Assembly (NCBI GenBank): GCA_045118075.1 | Contig: JBGUOI010000102.1 | Location: 1 to 39,755 of the forward strand | Direction: 5' to 3' | Origin: Merdiplasma sp045118075 | GTDB lineage: Bacteria > Bacillota > Clostridia > Lachnospirales > Lachnospiraceae | Length of the DNA stretch: 39,755 nucleotides | In this document: one piece after another, positions 32,373 through 39,755 of the stretch | Layout: every line of letters begins with the position of its first letter | How positions within the stretch are numbered: position 1 is the stretch's first letter | Program-made: the position numbers and the translations under genes | The notes under the pieces: generated by a model | The model's database searches: none | What the model saw: the letters and a program-made list of their open reading frames with translations, nothing else | What the model was told of the DNA's origin: nothing

Positions 32373-32716
32373 ATAATACAATGGAGTACAAAGGATATAT
32401 CGGAAGCGTTGAATTCTCTGCAGAAGACAATATCCTTTTTGGTAAAGTTCAGGGCATTCGCTCCCTTATCTCATATGAAGGGAAAACAGTTTACGAACTG
32501 ATAAACGATTTTCATGGAGCAGTTGATGAGTACTTAAATCAGTGCGCGTTTGAAGGGAGAAAACCTGAACAGGCTTTTAAGGGAAGCTTTAATGTCCGGT
32601 TCAAAAATCCTGAACTTCACAAACGGGCTGCAGTTTATGCATATAATCATAATGTGTCTCTTAATAGTGTTGTAGAGGAATCTGTTGTAGAGTATCTTGC
32701 TCAAAAACAGGAGTAA
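32369..32716 (+). CDS. hicB: HicB-family antitoxin
   Basis: 115-residue antitoxin. The N-terminal part (about 6-70) is the degenerate RNase-H-like HicB domain: YKGYIGSVEFSAEDNILFGK and VYELINDFHGAVDEYLNQCA. The C-terminal part is a ribbon-helix-helix DNA-binding domain (FNVRFKNPELHKRAAVYAYN then VSLNSVVEESVVEYL). It neutralises the toxin and represses the operon by binding a palindromic operator; the 26-bp inverted repeat upstream is the obvious candidate. GGAGG precedes ATG 32369; ATG 32381 in the same frame is an alternative start. Confidence 0.9.
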   Translation: MNNTMEYKGYIGSVEFSAEDNILFGKVQGIRSLISYEGKTVYELINDFHGAVDEYLNQCAFEGRKPEQAFKGSFNVRFKNPELHKRAAVYAYNHNVSLNSVVEESVVEYLAQKQE

Positions 32717-32741
32717 ATCAAGGACGAAAAGCATAAACCCC

Positions 32742-32770
32742 ATTACATTTTATCGTTTTTCGTGTATAAT
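32742..32770 (+). promoter_or_regulatory. Promoter of the SNF transporter
   Basis: A perfect TATAAT (32765-32770) with ATTACA (32742-32747) at a 17-bp spacing, about 60 bases before the start codon. Two related CAGGCAG/AGGCAGG elements lie in the leader. Confidence 0.55.
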
Positions 32771-32829
32771 CATTTCTGCTGTCTGCTTTCACAGGCAGTA
32801 ATACTTCATTAGGCAGGCTTGATGGTACT

Positions 32830-34194
32830 ATGAAAAATGAGAGAAGCAGTTTTACCGGTAAAATTGGTTACGTGTTGGCGGCAGCAGGCGCTTCTGTAGG
32901 ACTTGGGAATATCTGGAGATTCCCTTATCTGGCTGCGAAATATGGCGGCGGAGTGTTTTTGCTGATCTACATTCTTCTGGCTTTAACTTTCGGCTTCACC
33001 ATGATCATTGCGGAGACGGCAATCGGGCGGAAGACAAAGAAAAGCCCGGTGGGAGCTTTCCGCAAATACGGAAGCGGATTACTGGAGAAGGGCGGCGGCT
33101 GGATCAATGCGATCATCCCCATTCTTATCTGTCCGTATTATTCAGCCATCGGAGGATGGGTGACGAAATATCTGGCCGAGTATCTGAAGGGAAATCAGGC
33201 TGTGCTTGCGCAGGATGATTACTTTACCGATTTTATTACCGGAAGTGCGGCTCCGGAACTGTGGTTTCTCATTTTTGTCGCAGCGATCCTGGTGATCATT
33301 TTTCTGGGAGTTGAGAACGGCATCGAGCGTGTGACGAAGATCATGATGCCGATCCTTCTGGTGCTTGCCCTGGTGATTGCGGGTTATTCCGTCAGCATGC
33401 CGGGAGCTTTGGCAGGAGTCAGGTATTTCCTGGTTCCGGATTTTTCCAGGTTTACCTGGATGACAGTGGTTGCGGCGATGGGGCAGATGTTTTATTCGCT
33501 GTCGATCGCCATGGGCATCCTTATTACATTCGGTTCATATATGAAGGACGATGTGGCGATCGAAAGCGCTGCTGGGCAGGTGGAAGTCTTTGATACGGGC
33601 ATTGCCCTGCTGGCGGGATTGATGATCATTCCGGCGGTATTTGCATTTTCGAACGGGGATCCGGGAGCCTTGAACAAAGGTCCGTCCCTTATGTTCATCA
33701 CGGTTCCGAAGGTTCTTGAAAGCACCGGCTTTTCACGACTGGGCGGCATCCTGTTTTTTGTCCTTGTATTGTTTGCGGCACTGACCAGTGCCATTGCCCT
33801 GACAGAGAGCGCGGTGTCCACTTTTGAGGACGAACTGGGAATCGGACGAAAATCTGCCACAGGGATCATCGCGGTGATCACGATCGTTCTGGGATCATTA
33901 TCTTCCCTGGGATACGGACCGCTGAAAATGATCCGCATTGCCGGGATGGCATTTCTCGATTTCTCGGATTTCCTGACGAATTCTGTTATGATGCCGATCG
34001 CTGCGCTTTGCATCTGTTTGATGGTAACCCGGAGGATTGGACTCGATGAGATCAGTGCTGAGGTGGAGAAGGGTGGAAACTCGTTCAGAAGGAAAAGCAT
34101 CTTCTGCTTTATGATCCGGTATCTTTGCCCGGTATTCCTGATCGTGATCCTGGTCAGTTCCATAGCCGATGTATTAGGATTTATCAAGATCTGA
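32830..34194 (+). CDS. Sodium-dependent SNF-family (NSS) transporter
   Basis: Na+-coupled amino-acid or amine symporter with LeuT fold, 454 residues and about eleven membrane helices. The hallmark is GLGNIWRFPYLAAKYGGG in helix 1 (about residues 24-41, the unwound substrate/Na1-Na2 region), then IAETAIGRKTKKSPVGAF. Bacterial members transport tryptophan, tyrosine, leucine, alanine or similar; the substrate cannot be assigned. Eleven-helix variants like MhsT are common in Bacillota. The ribosome binding site is weak (GGCAGGCTTGATGG); other starts in the leader run into stops. The gene has its own promoter and ends at a bidirectional terminator shared with the convergent sugar ABC operon. Confidence 0.92.
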   Translation: MKNERSSFTGKIGYVLAAAGASVGLGNIWRFPYLAAKYGGGVFLLIYILLALTFGFTMIIAETAIGRKTKKSPVGAFRKYGSGLLEKGGGWINAIIPILICPYYSAIGGWVTKYLAEYLKGNQAVLAQDDYFTDFITGSAAPELWFLIFVAAILVIIFLGVENGIERVTKIMMPILLVLALVIAGYSVSMPGALAGVRYFLVPDFSRFTWMTVVAAMGQMFYSLSIAMGILITFGSYMKDDVAIESAAGQVEVFDTGIALLAGLMIIPAVFAFSNGDPGALNKGPSLMFITVPKVLESTGFSRLGGILFFVLVLFAALTSAIALTESAVSTFEDELGIGRKSATGIIAVITIVLGSLSSLGYGPLKMIRIAGMAFLDFSDFLTNSVMMPIAALCICLMVTRRIGLDEISAEVEKGGNSFRRKSIFCFMIRYLCPVFLIVILVSSIADVLGFIKI

Positions 34195-34212
34195 CAAGTC
34201 AGTTAAAAAGAG

Positions 34213-34243
34213 AAAAAAACGGAGCCGCGAGGCTCCGCTTTTT
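34213..34243. terminator. Bidirectional terminator between SNF and the sugar ABC operon
   Basis: CGGAGCC (34220-34226) and GGCTCCG (34231-34237) surround a GCGA loop. An A-tract at 34213-34219 provides the T-run for the minus strand and CTTTTT at 34238-34243 for the plus strand, so it serves both converging units. Confidence 0.92.
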
Positions 34244-34276
34244 ATATATGAGGAATTAATTCAGCTTCTTTGTGAA

Positions 34277-35248
34277 TCAGGCGGCTTTCTTCTTGTTCCG
34301 GATGAAGTCGATATATACGGCTGCCAGAATTACGACGCCTTTAACGATATACTGCCAGTTGGAGTTGATGCCCATCAGGTTCAGGCCGTTATTAAGAATG
34401 CCGATGATCAGGACACCGATCAGTGTTCCGCCCAGGCGTCCCGAACCGCCGGACATGGAGGTGCCGCCGACTACGACTGCAGCAATGGCGTCCATTTCGG
34501 CGCCGTCACCGGAAGTACAGGTACCGCTGTAAAGACGGGAAGCGATCGTAACACCGGCAAGACCGGCCATCAGTCCGCTGAATGCAAAGACAACAAACTT
34601 AACTTTGGAAGTATTAATTCCGGAAAAACGCGCAGCTGTCTCATTACCGCCGACTGCGTAAATATGACGCCCGATTCTGGTCCGGTTGACGAACAGAACG
34701 GAGACGATGAATACGATGAACATTGTGACGACCGGCGTGGGGAACGGGCCGACATAACCTGCTCCAAGGAATTTCCAGGCATCCGTCATGCAGCGGATGG
34801 GCTTGCCGCCGGAATAGACCTGTGCAATACCCTTCGCGATGTTCATGGAAGCAAGCGTCACAATGAACGGCGGGATCTTCGTCTTCGCAATCATAAATCC
34901 ATTGAAAAGACCAAACAGGAGACCGGAGAGAATACCGATCACAAGACCTGCTGCCTCCGGCATACCGTGCCATACCACCGCGCCGGCAGCAAAGCAGCCT
35001 GACATGGCGATGATGGATCCGACTGAAAGGTCGATTCCGCCAAGGATGATTACCATGGTCATACCGCAGGCAAGCATCAGGTTGGATGCACTCTGACGAA
35101 GAACATTAAAGATGTTCGTGCGCGTCAGGAATGTCGCATGCGTCGTCGGCCATATGTAAAGAAACACAATCATCCCGACCAGGGCAATCAAAATGCCCAG
35201 ATTATCTTTAAAATATCTCACTATGCCTTTTCGTGACTGTTCAAACAT
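34277..35248 (-). CDS. rbsC: Sugar ABC transporter permease, RbsC type
   Basis: Inner-membrane permease of the ribose/galactose branch of CUT2 transporters, 323 residues, about nine or ten helices. Typical elements are SASNLMLACGMTMVIILGGI followed by DLSVGSIIAM, LFGLFNGFMIAKTKIPPFIV, TRIGRHIYAVGGNETAARFS and GDGAEMDAIAAVVVGGTSM with SGGSGRLGGT. It forms the channel with the ATPase encoded just upstream; its ATG overlaps the end of the ATPase gene by 8 bases. The sugar is unknown; symbol by family only. A terminator follows the stop. Confidence 0.88.
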   Translation of the reverse strand: MFEQSRKGIVRYFKDNLGILIALVGMIVFLYIWPTTHATFLTRTNIFNVLRQSASNLMLACGMTMVIILGGIDLSVGSIIAMSGCFAAGAVVWHGMPEAAGLVIGILSGLLFGLFNGFMIAKTKIPPFIVTLASMNIAKGIAQVYSGGKPIRCMTDAWKFLGAGYVGPFPTPVVTMFIVFIVSVLFVNRTRIGRHIYAVGGNETAARFSGINTSKVKFVVFAFSGLMAGLAGVTIASRLYSGTCTSGDGAEMDAIAAVVVGGTSMSGGSGRLGGTLIGVLIIGILNNGLNLMGINSNWQYIVKGVVILAAVYIDFIRNKKKAA

Positions 35249-36761
35249 GATCAGTTCCTCCTATGGTCTCCAGTGTTGCGAGGTGCATGATCGATTCCTG
35301 GCTGATGTTTTCACGATCGATACAGCCGGTAATGCGGCCCTCGTACATTACGTATACACGGTCACTCATATTGATGATTTCCGGAAGCTCTGAGGAGATC
35401 ATGATAATGGAAACACCCTGTTTCGTCAGTTCGTTCATGATCTCATAGATCTCAGCTTTCGCACCGACATCCACGCCTCGTGTAGGTTCATCCAGAATCA
35501 GGACTTTGGGATGCGTTGCCATCCAGCGTCCGATCATAACCTTCTGCTGATTGCCGCCGGACAAATTCGTCACCGTCTCTAGCTGCGAGGGAGTCCTCGT
35601 ATGCATTTTATCAATATATTCCTGTGTGATCTCCACTTCCCGCGCCGTATTCACATACAGATGATTGATAAACTCCTGAAGAACTTCGATCGTCGAATTG
35701 AACCGGACACTCTGTACATGGTAAAGACCTTCCAGCTTTCGATCTTCGGGAACCATGGCGATACCGTAATTCATGGCATCGACAGCGCTTCGGATATTCA
35801 CTTTTTTGCCTTCCAGCTCGATGTCTCCCTTAGCTCCTTTTGTAAGGCCGAAGATACACTGCATCGTCTCCGAACGGCCTGCACCGACGAGCCCGGAAAA
35901 GCCCAGGATCTCGCCCTTACGGAGTTCGAAGCTGACGTCTTTTACGCGGGAATGAAGCTTCTTACCGTCACTGATATGCTCACACCGCAGCACGACTTCA
36001 TCTGAGGCTACGTGATCACGGACATAGTATTTATCCAACTCTCTGCCGACCATCAAAGATACCAGCTTGTCGCGGGTGGTCTCCGGAACGACACAGGTAT
36101 CGATATATGTACCGTCACGAAGAACCGTTACGCGGTCGCAGATCTCAAAGATCTCGCTCATCTTATGGGAGATATAGATGATGCCGACTCCGCGTTTCGT
36201 CAGGTCGCGCATGATGCCGAACAGGGCCTGAACTTCCTTATCTGCGATAGAAGAGGTCGGCTCATCCATTACAAGAATGCGGCAGTTAAACGAGATGGCT
36301 TTTACGATCTCAACCATCTGCTGCTTCGCGATGGTCAGGTCGGCGATCTGCATATCCGCTGCAACGCCGACATTAAAATTGTCCAGCATTTTCTGTGCGT
36401 CCGCAGTCATTTTGATTCTGTCCACACCAAACTTGCCCATCGGCTCACGGCCAAGGAATATATTCTCAGCCACGGTCATACGGGGAACAAGGACAAGCTC
36501 CTGGTGGATGATTGAAATTCCGTTGTCGCGTGCGCTGTTGACGTCTGTAATCGCGGCTTCTTTTCCGTCGATTATGATTTTTCCCGTATCGGGATGATAA
36601 ATTCCGCCAAGGACTTTGATCAGTGTCGATTTACCTGCGCCGTTTTCTCCGAGCAGAGCATGGATCTCTCCTGCTTTCAGCTGATAATCGACGTCCTGCA
36701 GTGCCTTAACGCCCGGAAATGTCTTGGTTATGCCCTTCATTTCGAGCAGGTATTCACTCAA
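35241..36761 (-). CDS. rbsA: Sugar ABC transporter ATP-binding protein, RbsA/MglA type
   Basis: Duplicated ATPase of CUT2 transporters, 506 residues. First half: Walker A GENGAGKST (38-46) and Walker B LVMDEPTSSI. Second half: degenerate Walker A FSGLVGAGRSETM, signature LSGGNQQK and Walker B LILDEPTRGVD, as usual for the RbsA/MglA/XylG family. The likely start is TTG at 36761: it gives the standard SEYLLEMKGITKTFPGVKAL beginning and a GGTGG about 8 bases upstream; no ATG is in place and the open frame further upstream crosses the intercistronic hairpin. The TTG start and hairpin would lower its expression relative to the binding protein. Confidence 0.88.
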   Translation of the reverse strand: MSEYLLEMKGITKTFPGVKALQDVDYQLKAGEIHALLGENGAGKSTLIKVLGGIYHPDTGKIIIDGKEAAITDVNSARDNGISIIHQELVLVPRMTVAENIFLGREPMGKFGVDRIKMTADAQKMLDNFNVGVAADMQIADLTIAKQQMVEIVKAISFNCRILVMDEPTSSIADKEVQALFGIMRDLTKRGVGIIYISHKMSEIFEICDRVTVLRDGTYIDTCVVPETTRDKLVSLMVGRELDKYYVRDHVASDEVVLRCEHISDGKKLHSRVKDVSFELRKGEILGFSGLVGAGRSETMQCIFGLTKGAKGDIELEGKKVNIRSAVDAMNYGIAMVPEDRKLEGLYHVQSVRFNSTIEVLQEFINHLYVNTAREVEITQEYIDKMHTRTPSQLETVTNLSGGNQQKVMIGRWMATHPKVLILDEPTRGVDVGAKAEIYEIMNELTKQGVSIIMISSELPEIINMSDRVYVMYEGRITGCIDRENISQESIMHLATLETIGGTDHV

Positions 36762-36817
36762 TTTTCTCACCACCGTTTCTTTTATACTCGTAAAAGGTTT
36801 TCCGGAAATGCGGCAAA

Positions 36818-36870
36818 AGAAAGGGGCGGTTCTTCTGTCACACCATGATGCGTCAAAAGAACCGCCCCCT
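36818..36870 (-). terminator. Intercistronic attenuator hairpin between the binding-protein and ATPase genes
   Basis: On the minus strand GGGGCGGTTCTT (36868-36857) pairs perfectly over 12 bp with AAGAACCGCCCC (36834-36823), followed by TTTCTTTTG. The T-tract is interrupted, suggesting a leaky terminator that gives more binding protein than ATPase/permease mRNA. Confidence 0.78.
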
Positions 36871-36939
36871 CCAACAGACGGGCTGTTCACCTGCTATTTA
36901 GGAGAAGTTTTGTCCATCTGCCACACATATGAGAACGGA

Positions 36940-37854
36940 TTACTGCCATCCGCCGTTGTTGTATTCTTCGATGTTGTCAGAGTTGATCATGAAGGTCTCG
37001 ATCGGATAACGATCTTCGATCTCTTCGCCGTCGACCCATTTGTAATACAGCTCGGCAATGGTCTTACCAATGTTCATCGGAGACTGTGCGCCGGTACCTG
37101 TAACTTTGCCGTCAGCGATCAGAGCCTTGATGTCCGGAGAACCGTCAACGCCGTAGATGAGGCAGTCGGAGCCGGCAGCTTCAGCTGCAGCATAAGCACC
37201 CAGTGCTGTCGGGTCATTTCCGCCGAAGATTGCAACTGCTTCCGGATGAGCGGTCAGAGCATCGGTACCGTTCAGGTTGCCCTGCTCCTGGTTGCCCATG
37301 CAGTCGATCTGTGCAACAACTTCAAATCCTTTGCCTTCGATGGCATCAAGGAAGCCGTTGGTACGGTCAACAACAGACTGCATTGTCGGAGAGTCAAGAA
37401 CGATGATGGGGCCGCCGTCCGGGCACTTCGCAACGAGGTCTTCGCCGCAGACTTTACCGGCATTGTAGTTATCAGAACCGGCATAGGTGACCAGATAGCT
37501 CATATCAGCAACTTCTGTATCAAATCCAAACATCGGGATGTCAGCTGCCTTTACTTCGTCAAGAGCAGCGATGATACCGTCTTTATCAACCGGGTTAACA
37601 AACAGAGCAGTGATGCCGCGGGAGATCATGTCCTCGATCTGGGCGATCTGGGTCTCGTTGCTGTTCTGCGGATCCAGAGAAATCAGCTCGTCGCCGTTTG
37701 CTTCGACGACTTCACGGATCGAACCTTCCAGTGCTACGAAGAAAGGATTCGTGCCATCCATGCACGTATATCCGATCTTGTTTCCTTCTGCATATGCAGT
37801 GGTGGCGATCAAGGTGGCACCCAGCACTAACGCTGTCGCAAGAAGCTTTTTCAT
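36940..37854 (-). CDS. rbsB: Sugar ABC transporter substrate-binding protein, RbsB type
   Basis: 304-residue periplasmic-binding-protein-like domain of the ribose/galactose class: KIGYTCMDGTNPFFVALEGS, QNSNETQIAQIEDMISRGIT, FVNPVDKDGII, GGNDPTALGAYAA, and CLIYGVDGSPDIKALIADGK. It delivers the sugar to the RbsAC-type complex. The signal peptide (MKKLLATALVLGATLIATTAYA then EGNK) ends in a signal-peptidase-I site and has no lipobox cysteine, unusual for a Gram-positive binding protein, which normally is a lipoprotein. It is the first gene of the operon, with GAGGAGG before the ATG and a near-consensus promoter. Confidence 0.9.
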   Translation of the reverse strand: MKKLLATALVLGATLIATTAYAEGNKIGYTCMDGTNPFFVALEGSIREVVEANGDELISLDPQNSNETQIAQIEDMISRGITALFVNPVDKDGIIAALDEVKAADIPMFGFDTEVADMSYLVTYAGSDNYNAGKVCGEDLVAKCPDGGPIIVLDSPTMQSVVDRTNGFLDAIEGKGFEVVAQIDCMGNQEQGNLNGTDALTAHPEAVAIFGGNDPTALGAYAAAEAAGSDCLIYGVDGSPDIKALIADGKVTGTGAQSPMNIGKTIAELYYKWVDGEEIEDRYPIETFMINSDNIEEYNNGGWQ

Positions 37855-37893
37855 TCTTAATTCCTCCTCATTTTTTGTACAATTTGTTCAGTT

Positions 37894-37912
37894 TCCGAAT
37901 ATCAAATTCGGA
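37894..37912 (-). promoter_or_regulatory. Inverted repeat in the sugar operon leader, candidate operator
   Basis: TCCGAAT and ATTCGGA, 7 bp each, surround a 5-base spacer directly downstream of the -10 element. The position, at or just after the transcription start, suits a repressor site such as that of a LacI-type regulator, though none is encoded nearby. Confidence 0.5.
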
Positions 37913-37916
37913 TTTT

Positions 37917-37945
37917 ATTATAAATGTTTGCCTAAAAATTGTCAA
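37917..37945 (-). promoter_or_regulatory. Consensus promoter of the sugar ABC operon
   Basis: Read on the minus strand, TTGACA (37945-37940) and TATAAT (37922-37917) match the sigma-A consensus exactly and are separated by exactly 17 bases. It lies about 60 bases before the binding-protein start codon. Confidence 0.92.
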
Positions 37946-38030
37946 TGCTGATTTCGCAAGAAAGGGGACGGATAATCACATTTTTCCGATTTTGTGGAGA
38001 TCATTCATGTTCTTTCGTATATAAAGGCAG

Positions 38031-38046
38031 CTATACAAAAGTATAG
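38031..38046 (+). promoter_or_regulatory. Small inverted repeat in the leader of the 52-residue gene
   Basis: CTATAC and GTATAG, 6 bp each with an AAAA spacer, lie just upstream of the ribosome binding site at 38054-38060. It may be an operator or a leader hairpin; only symmetry and position support this. Confidence 0.4.
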
Positions 38047-38069
38047 TATATGAGAGGAGGACGAAAGTT

Positions 38070-38228
38070 ATGTTAATAAATGTTGAAAAAGTGATCTCGG
38101 AGCAGATAGGAAAAATGAAGCCGGAACAGATCGGCAGCGTTTTGATCCATGCTTTAAAATCGTTCGATAAACTTCCGGCCGACCAGCAGGAAGAAATAAG
38201 AACGATGCTGAAGAAAATAATGGACTGA
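38070..38228 (+). CDS. Small protein of 52 residues, unknown
   Basis: Short frame starting MLINVEKVISEQIGKMKPEQ, continuing IGSVLIHALKSFDKL and ending EEIRTMLKKIMD. It has a strong GAGGAGG (38054-38060) 9 bases before the ATG and a strong terminator right after its stop, which argues for a real monocistronic gene. The product is likely all helical, soluble, with alternating hydrophobic and charged residues. No family recognised. A longer antisense frame over this region (37976-38257) lacks a ribosome binding site and is considered a shadow. Confidence 0.72.
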   Translation: MLINVEKVISEQIGKMKPEQIGSVLIHALKSFDKLPADQQEEIRTMLKKIMD

Positions 38229-38244
38229 TATTCGGTGAAATCAG

Positions 38245-38279
38245 GCTCATCACTCAATTACGGGTGATGAGCTTTTTTT
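38245..38279 (+). terminator. Terminator after the small gene
   Basis: GCTCATCAC (38245-38253) and GTGATGAGC (38264-38272) form a perfect 9-bp stem with a 10-base loop, followed by seven T. Confidence 0.93.
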
Positions 38280-38359
38280 GTTGGAATGACTATGTTATAT
38301 TGACTGAAACAGGACTTTGCGAAATTGCAGCGCGATTGAATGCGATTGGAGATACAGCG

Positions 38360-38959
38360 ATGAAAATATATGTTGATTTTGATGATTGCTTGTGCGAGAC
38401 GGCCCGCTCGTTTTCAAAACTTGCAAAGGAAATGTTTGGAAAGAACGTCCCGTATGAGGATATAAGATACTTTGAATTGGATAGATCTTTTGATCTTAAT
38501 GATGAACAGTACGAGCAGTTTATGATCAGAGGACACCAGCCGGAGATACTGCTTTCTTACGAAGAAACACCGGGAGCGTCTGCAGTTATAAATGAATGGC
38601 TTGCCTGCGGCCATGAGGTGTCGGTCATAACAGGCCGTCCATTCAGTGCTTACGAACCATCAAGATCGTGGCTTGATAATCACGGACTTGGGAACGTCAG
38701 GCTGTACTGTCTGAATAAATACGGCAGGGACAGTTTTATTAAGAACAGTGAATTCAACCTTGAACTGGAAGATTATTATAAGATGATGTTCGATTACGCC
38801 GTGGAAGATTCGGCCAAAGCCTTCAGGTTTTTCAGCCATCTTCCGAACCTGAAAGTATGTGTTTTTGACAGACCCTGGAACAGGGGATGCGAGTTCCCGA
38901 ATGAAAACTACAAAAGGTGTTTCGATTGGGAAAGCATAAGGAACAGCGTAGGTTTTTAG
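38360..38959 (+). CDS. 5'-nucleotidase (NT5C/YqfW-like) HAD protein
   Basis: HAD-fold phosphatase of 199 residues similar to 5'(3')-deoxyribonucleotidases and YqfW-type putative nucleotidases. Motif I is YVDFDDCLCET (nucleophile Asp6, Asp8); motif II is VSVITGRPFSAY, and the acidic motif III VEDSAKAFRFF is preceded by a lysine region (CLNKYGR). The ending VCVFDRPWNRGC with Arg/Trp is characteristic of this group. It probably dephosphorylates nucleotides or a related small phosphate; substrate unverified. ATG 38360 has GGAGA about 8 bases upstream; the frame is open to 38264, but that part overlaps the terminator. The following gene starts 29 bases later. Confidence 0.83.
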   Translation: MKIYVDFDDCLCETARSFSKLAKEMFGKNVPYEDIRYFELDRSFDLNDEQYEQFMIRGHQPEILLSYEETPGASAVINEWLACGHEVSVITGRPFSAYEPSRSWLDNHGLGNVRLYCLNKYGRDSFIKNSEFNLELEDYYKMMFDYAVEDSAKAFRFFSHLPNLKVCVFDRPWNRGCEFPNENYKRCFDWESIRNSVGF

Positions 38960-38988
38960 GTAAACCGGGTGATGGAGGAATTACGGAC

Positions 38989-39755
38989 ATGTCAGATCCA
39001 AAACAGTCTCAGCGCGATCTTTCCCGGGAAGAGGACACCTGCTGGGAAGGTATCGAAGCGATCTTTCGCGCTGCATATATTCGCACAAAGTGTACGCATC
39101 CGGAGAAGCTGGATATCCTTCTGCGCGAACGTCCCGGTATCTGCAGGATCAGACGGTCTGCCGGCCTTCTGAATTATCCCATGGTTCCCTCTACTGGTCT
39201 CTTTGTCTTTTTCTCTGAAGATTTTATTCCCGGCGAAACACTTTCGCCGCTGTGCCTGCTGCAGACCCACCGGCAAAGGGAGGGCCGTCGAGAGGAATAC
39301 TATCTGTCTCTTCAATATACAGCCACAGCCCGGATGACATCCGCTGCCGCGGTATTTTCTGTTAGAAAATGGCGTGATAATAAGCAGTATTGCCTGGCGG
39401 GAGATCAATTGTGGGAACCGGCTTCTCCGATCACAGATCCCGTTGATTCCAAAGCACCTGATTATATCTGGGAAGAGATGTGCCGGGGCACCGGAAGCAA
39501 AAACCTGATCTCTGCTTTGAGAAACTCCGGCGGACCGAGGCTGACCGGGGAGATCCTGATTCAGGCACTTGAGAAATATGCCGAACCCGTCGAATTCCTG
39601 AACAGAGCAGGCGGCTGCGGCAGATTTGTCTTTCTGGATGATCTGAATACTTCTGCTGCCGCTTCGATGCAGGCAGATGAGAGAGGGGATCACATTCCCG
39701 CCATTGTTCCGGCTCAGATGGGCTGGGCGGGGACGACATATTTGTATGAAAGCCC
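38989..39755 (+). CDS. Hypothetical protein, 3' end beyond the window
   Basis: Open frame of at least 255 codons that continues past the window end, so the C-terminus is unknown. It begins MSDPKQSQRDLSREEDTCWE; ATG 38989 has TGGAGG about 10 bases upstream. No signal peptide and no membrane helix are seen. The product has an N-terminal helical region, a GLFVFFSEDFIPGETLSPLC segment, and later AGGCGRFVFLDDLNTSAAAS and PAQMGWAGTTYLYES. Cysteines are scattered without a clear metal pattern. No family recognised. Confidence 0.65.
   Translation, partial: MSDPKQSQRDLSREEDTCWEGIEAIFRAAYIRTKCTHPEKLDILLRERPGICRIRRSAGLLNYPMVPSTGLFVFFSEDFIPGETLSPLCLLQTHRQREGRREEYYLSLQYTATARMTSAAAVFSVRKWRDNKQYCLAGDQLWEPASPITDPVDSKAPDYIWEEMCRGTGSKNLISALRNSGGPRLTGEILIQALEKYAEPVEFLNRAGGCGRFVFLDDLNTSAAASMQADERGDHIPAIVPAQMGWAGTTYLYES

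Noticed and set aside
36724..37830. 368-residue plus-strand open frame
   Set aside because: It is antisense to the sugar-binding protein and the start of the ATPase gene; Cys/Arg-rich nonsense composition.
37976..38257. 93-residue minus-strand open frame
   Set aside because: No ribosome binding site; the plus strand here has a small gene with strong site and terminator.
1..39755. tRNA, rRNA, phage, insertion sequence or riboswitch
   Set aside because: No cloverleaf-like intergenic sequence, transposase, integrase or recognised riboswitch core was seen by eye; the intergenic gaps are all short.

Overview
The window reads as a chromosomal segment of a low-to-mid GC Bacillota, most likely a gut or rumen Clostridium-class organism (Lachnospiraceae-like). 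The basis is consistently strong GGAGG-type ribosome binding sites, an S-layer-homology anchor, a large MBG/FN3 repeat surface protein, a cystatin-like secreted protein, HicAB, WYL/YafY and MarR regulators, and no phage, IS, rRNA, tRNA or CRISPR elements. This placement is an inference from gene content; no marker gene is present.

Layout. Positions 1-15.1 kb are an accessory block on the plus strand with many small, fused or eroded genes. In order they are: a DMT transporter; a shrunken tyrosine phosphatase next to a 910-residue Ser/Thr kinase; a YdcF-type membrane protein converging on a duplicated secreted protein; a WG-repeat secreted protein; a flavodoxin-fold oxidoreductase pseudogene; a GNAT whose reading frame runs into a C-terminal piece of the BREX methyltransferase PglX; an alpha/beta hydrolase; an Sm-like-GNAT fusion; a macro-domain-HTH protein followed by a vWA protein; a cystatin-like secreted protein coupled to a HAD phosphatase; and a 5'-truncated SDR on the minus strand. 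From 15.1 to 20.4 kb there is a tightly coupled operon: DapA-family aldolase/lyase, UlaG-type metallo-beta-lactamase-fold hydrolase, flavin reductase, lipase and two polytopic membrane proteins that may be halves of one DUF6077-like protein.

From 20.4 to 28.4 kb lie two large cell-surface proteins: an M16C metallopeptidase with a C-terminal SLH anchor, and a transglutaminase-like protein with CxxC repeats, MBG repeats and an FN3 domain. Between them is a small unknown gene. From 28.4 to 32.7 kb are two small-molecule sensing units (MarR with a flavodoxin; YafY/WYL with VOC, GyrI-like and TfoX-N proteins) and a HicAB toxin-antitoxin pair preceded by a perfect 26-bp inverted repeat. From 32.8 kb to the end there is an SNF-family sodium symporter, a convergent RbsBAC-type sugar ABC operon with a near-consensus promoter and an intercistronic attenuator hairpin, a 52-residue small gene, a 5'-nucleotidase-like HAD protein, and a gene cut by the window end.

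The most notable points are the GNAT-PglX chimera (a relic of a lost BREX phage-defence locus), the macro/vWA pair, the bacterial cystatin-like protein, the SLH-anchored M16C protease, and the perfect palindrome carrying a possible hicAB promoter. At least four genes in the first 15 kb have lost internal or 5' segments, which points to active deletion in that block.
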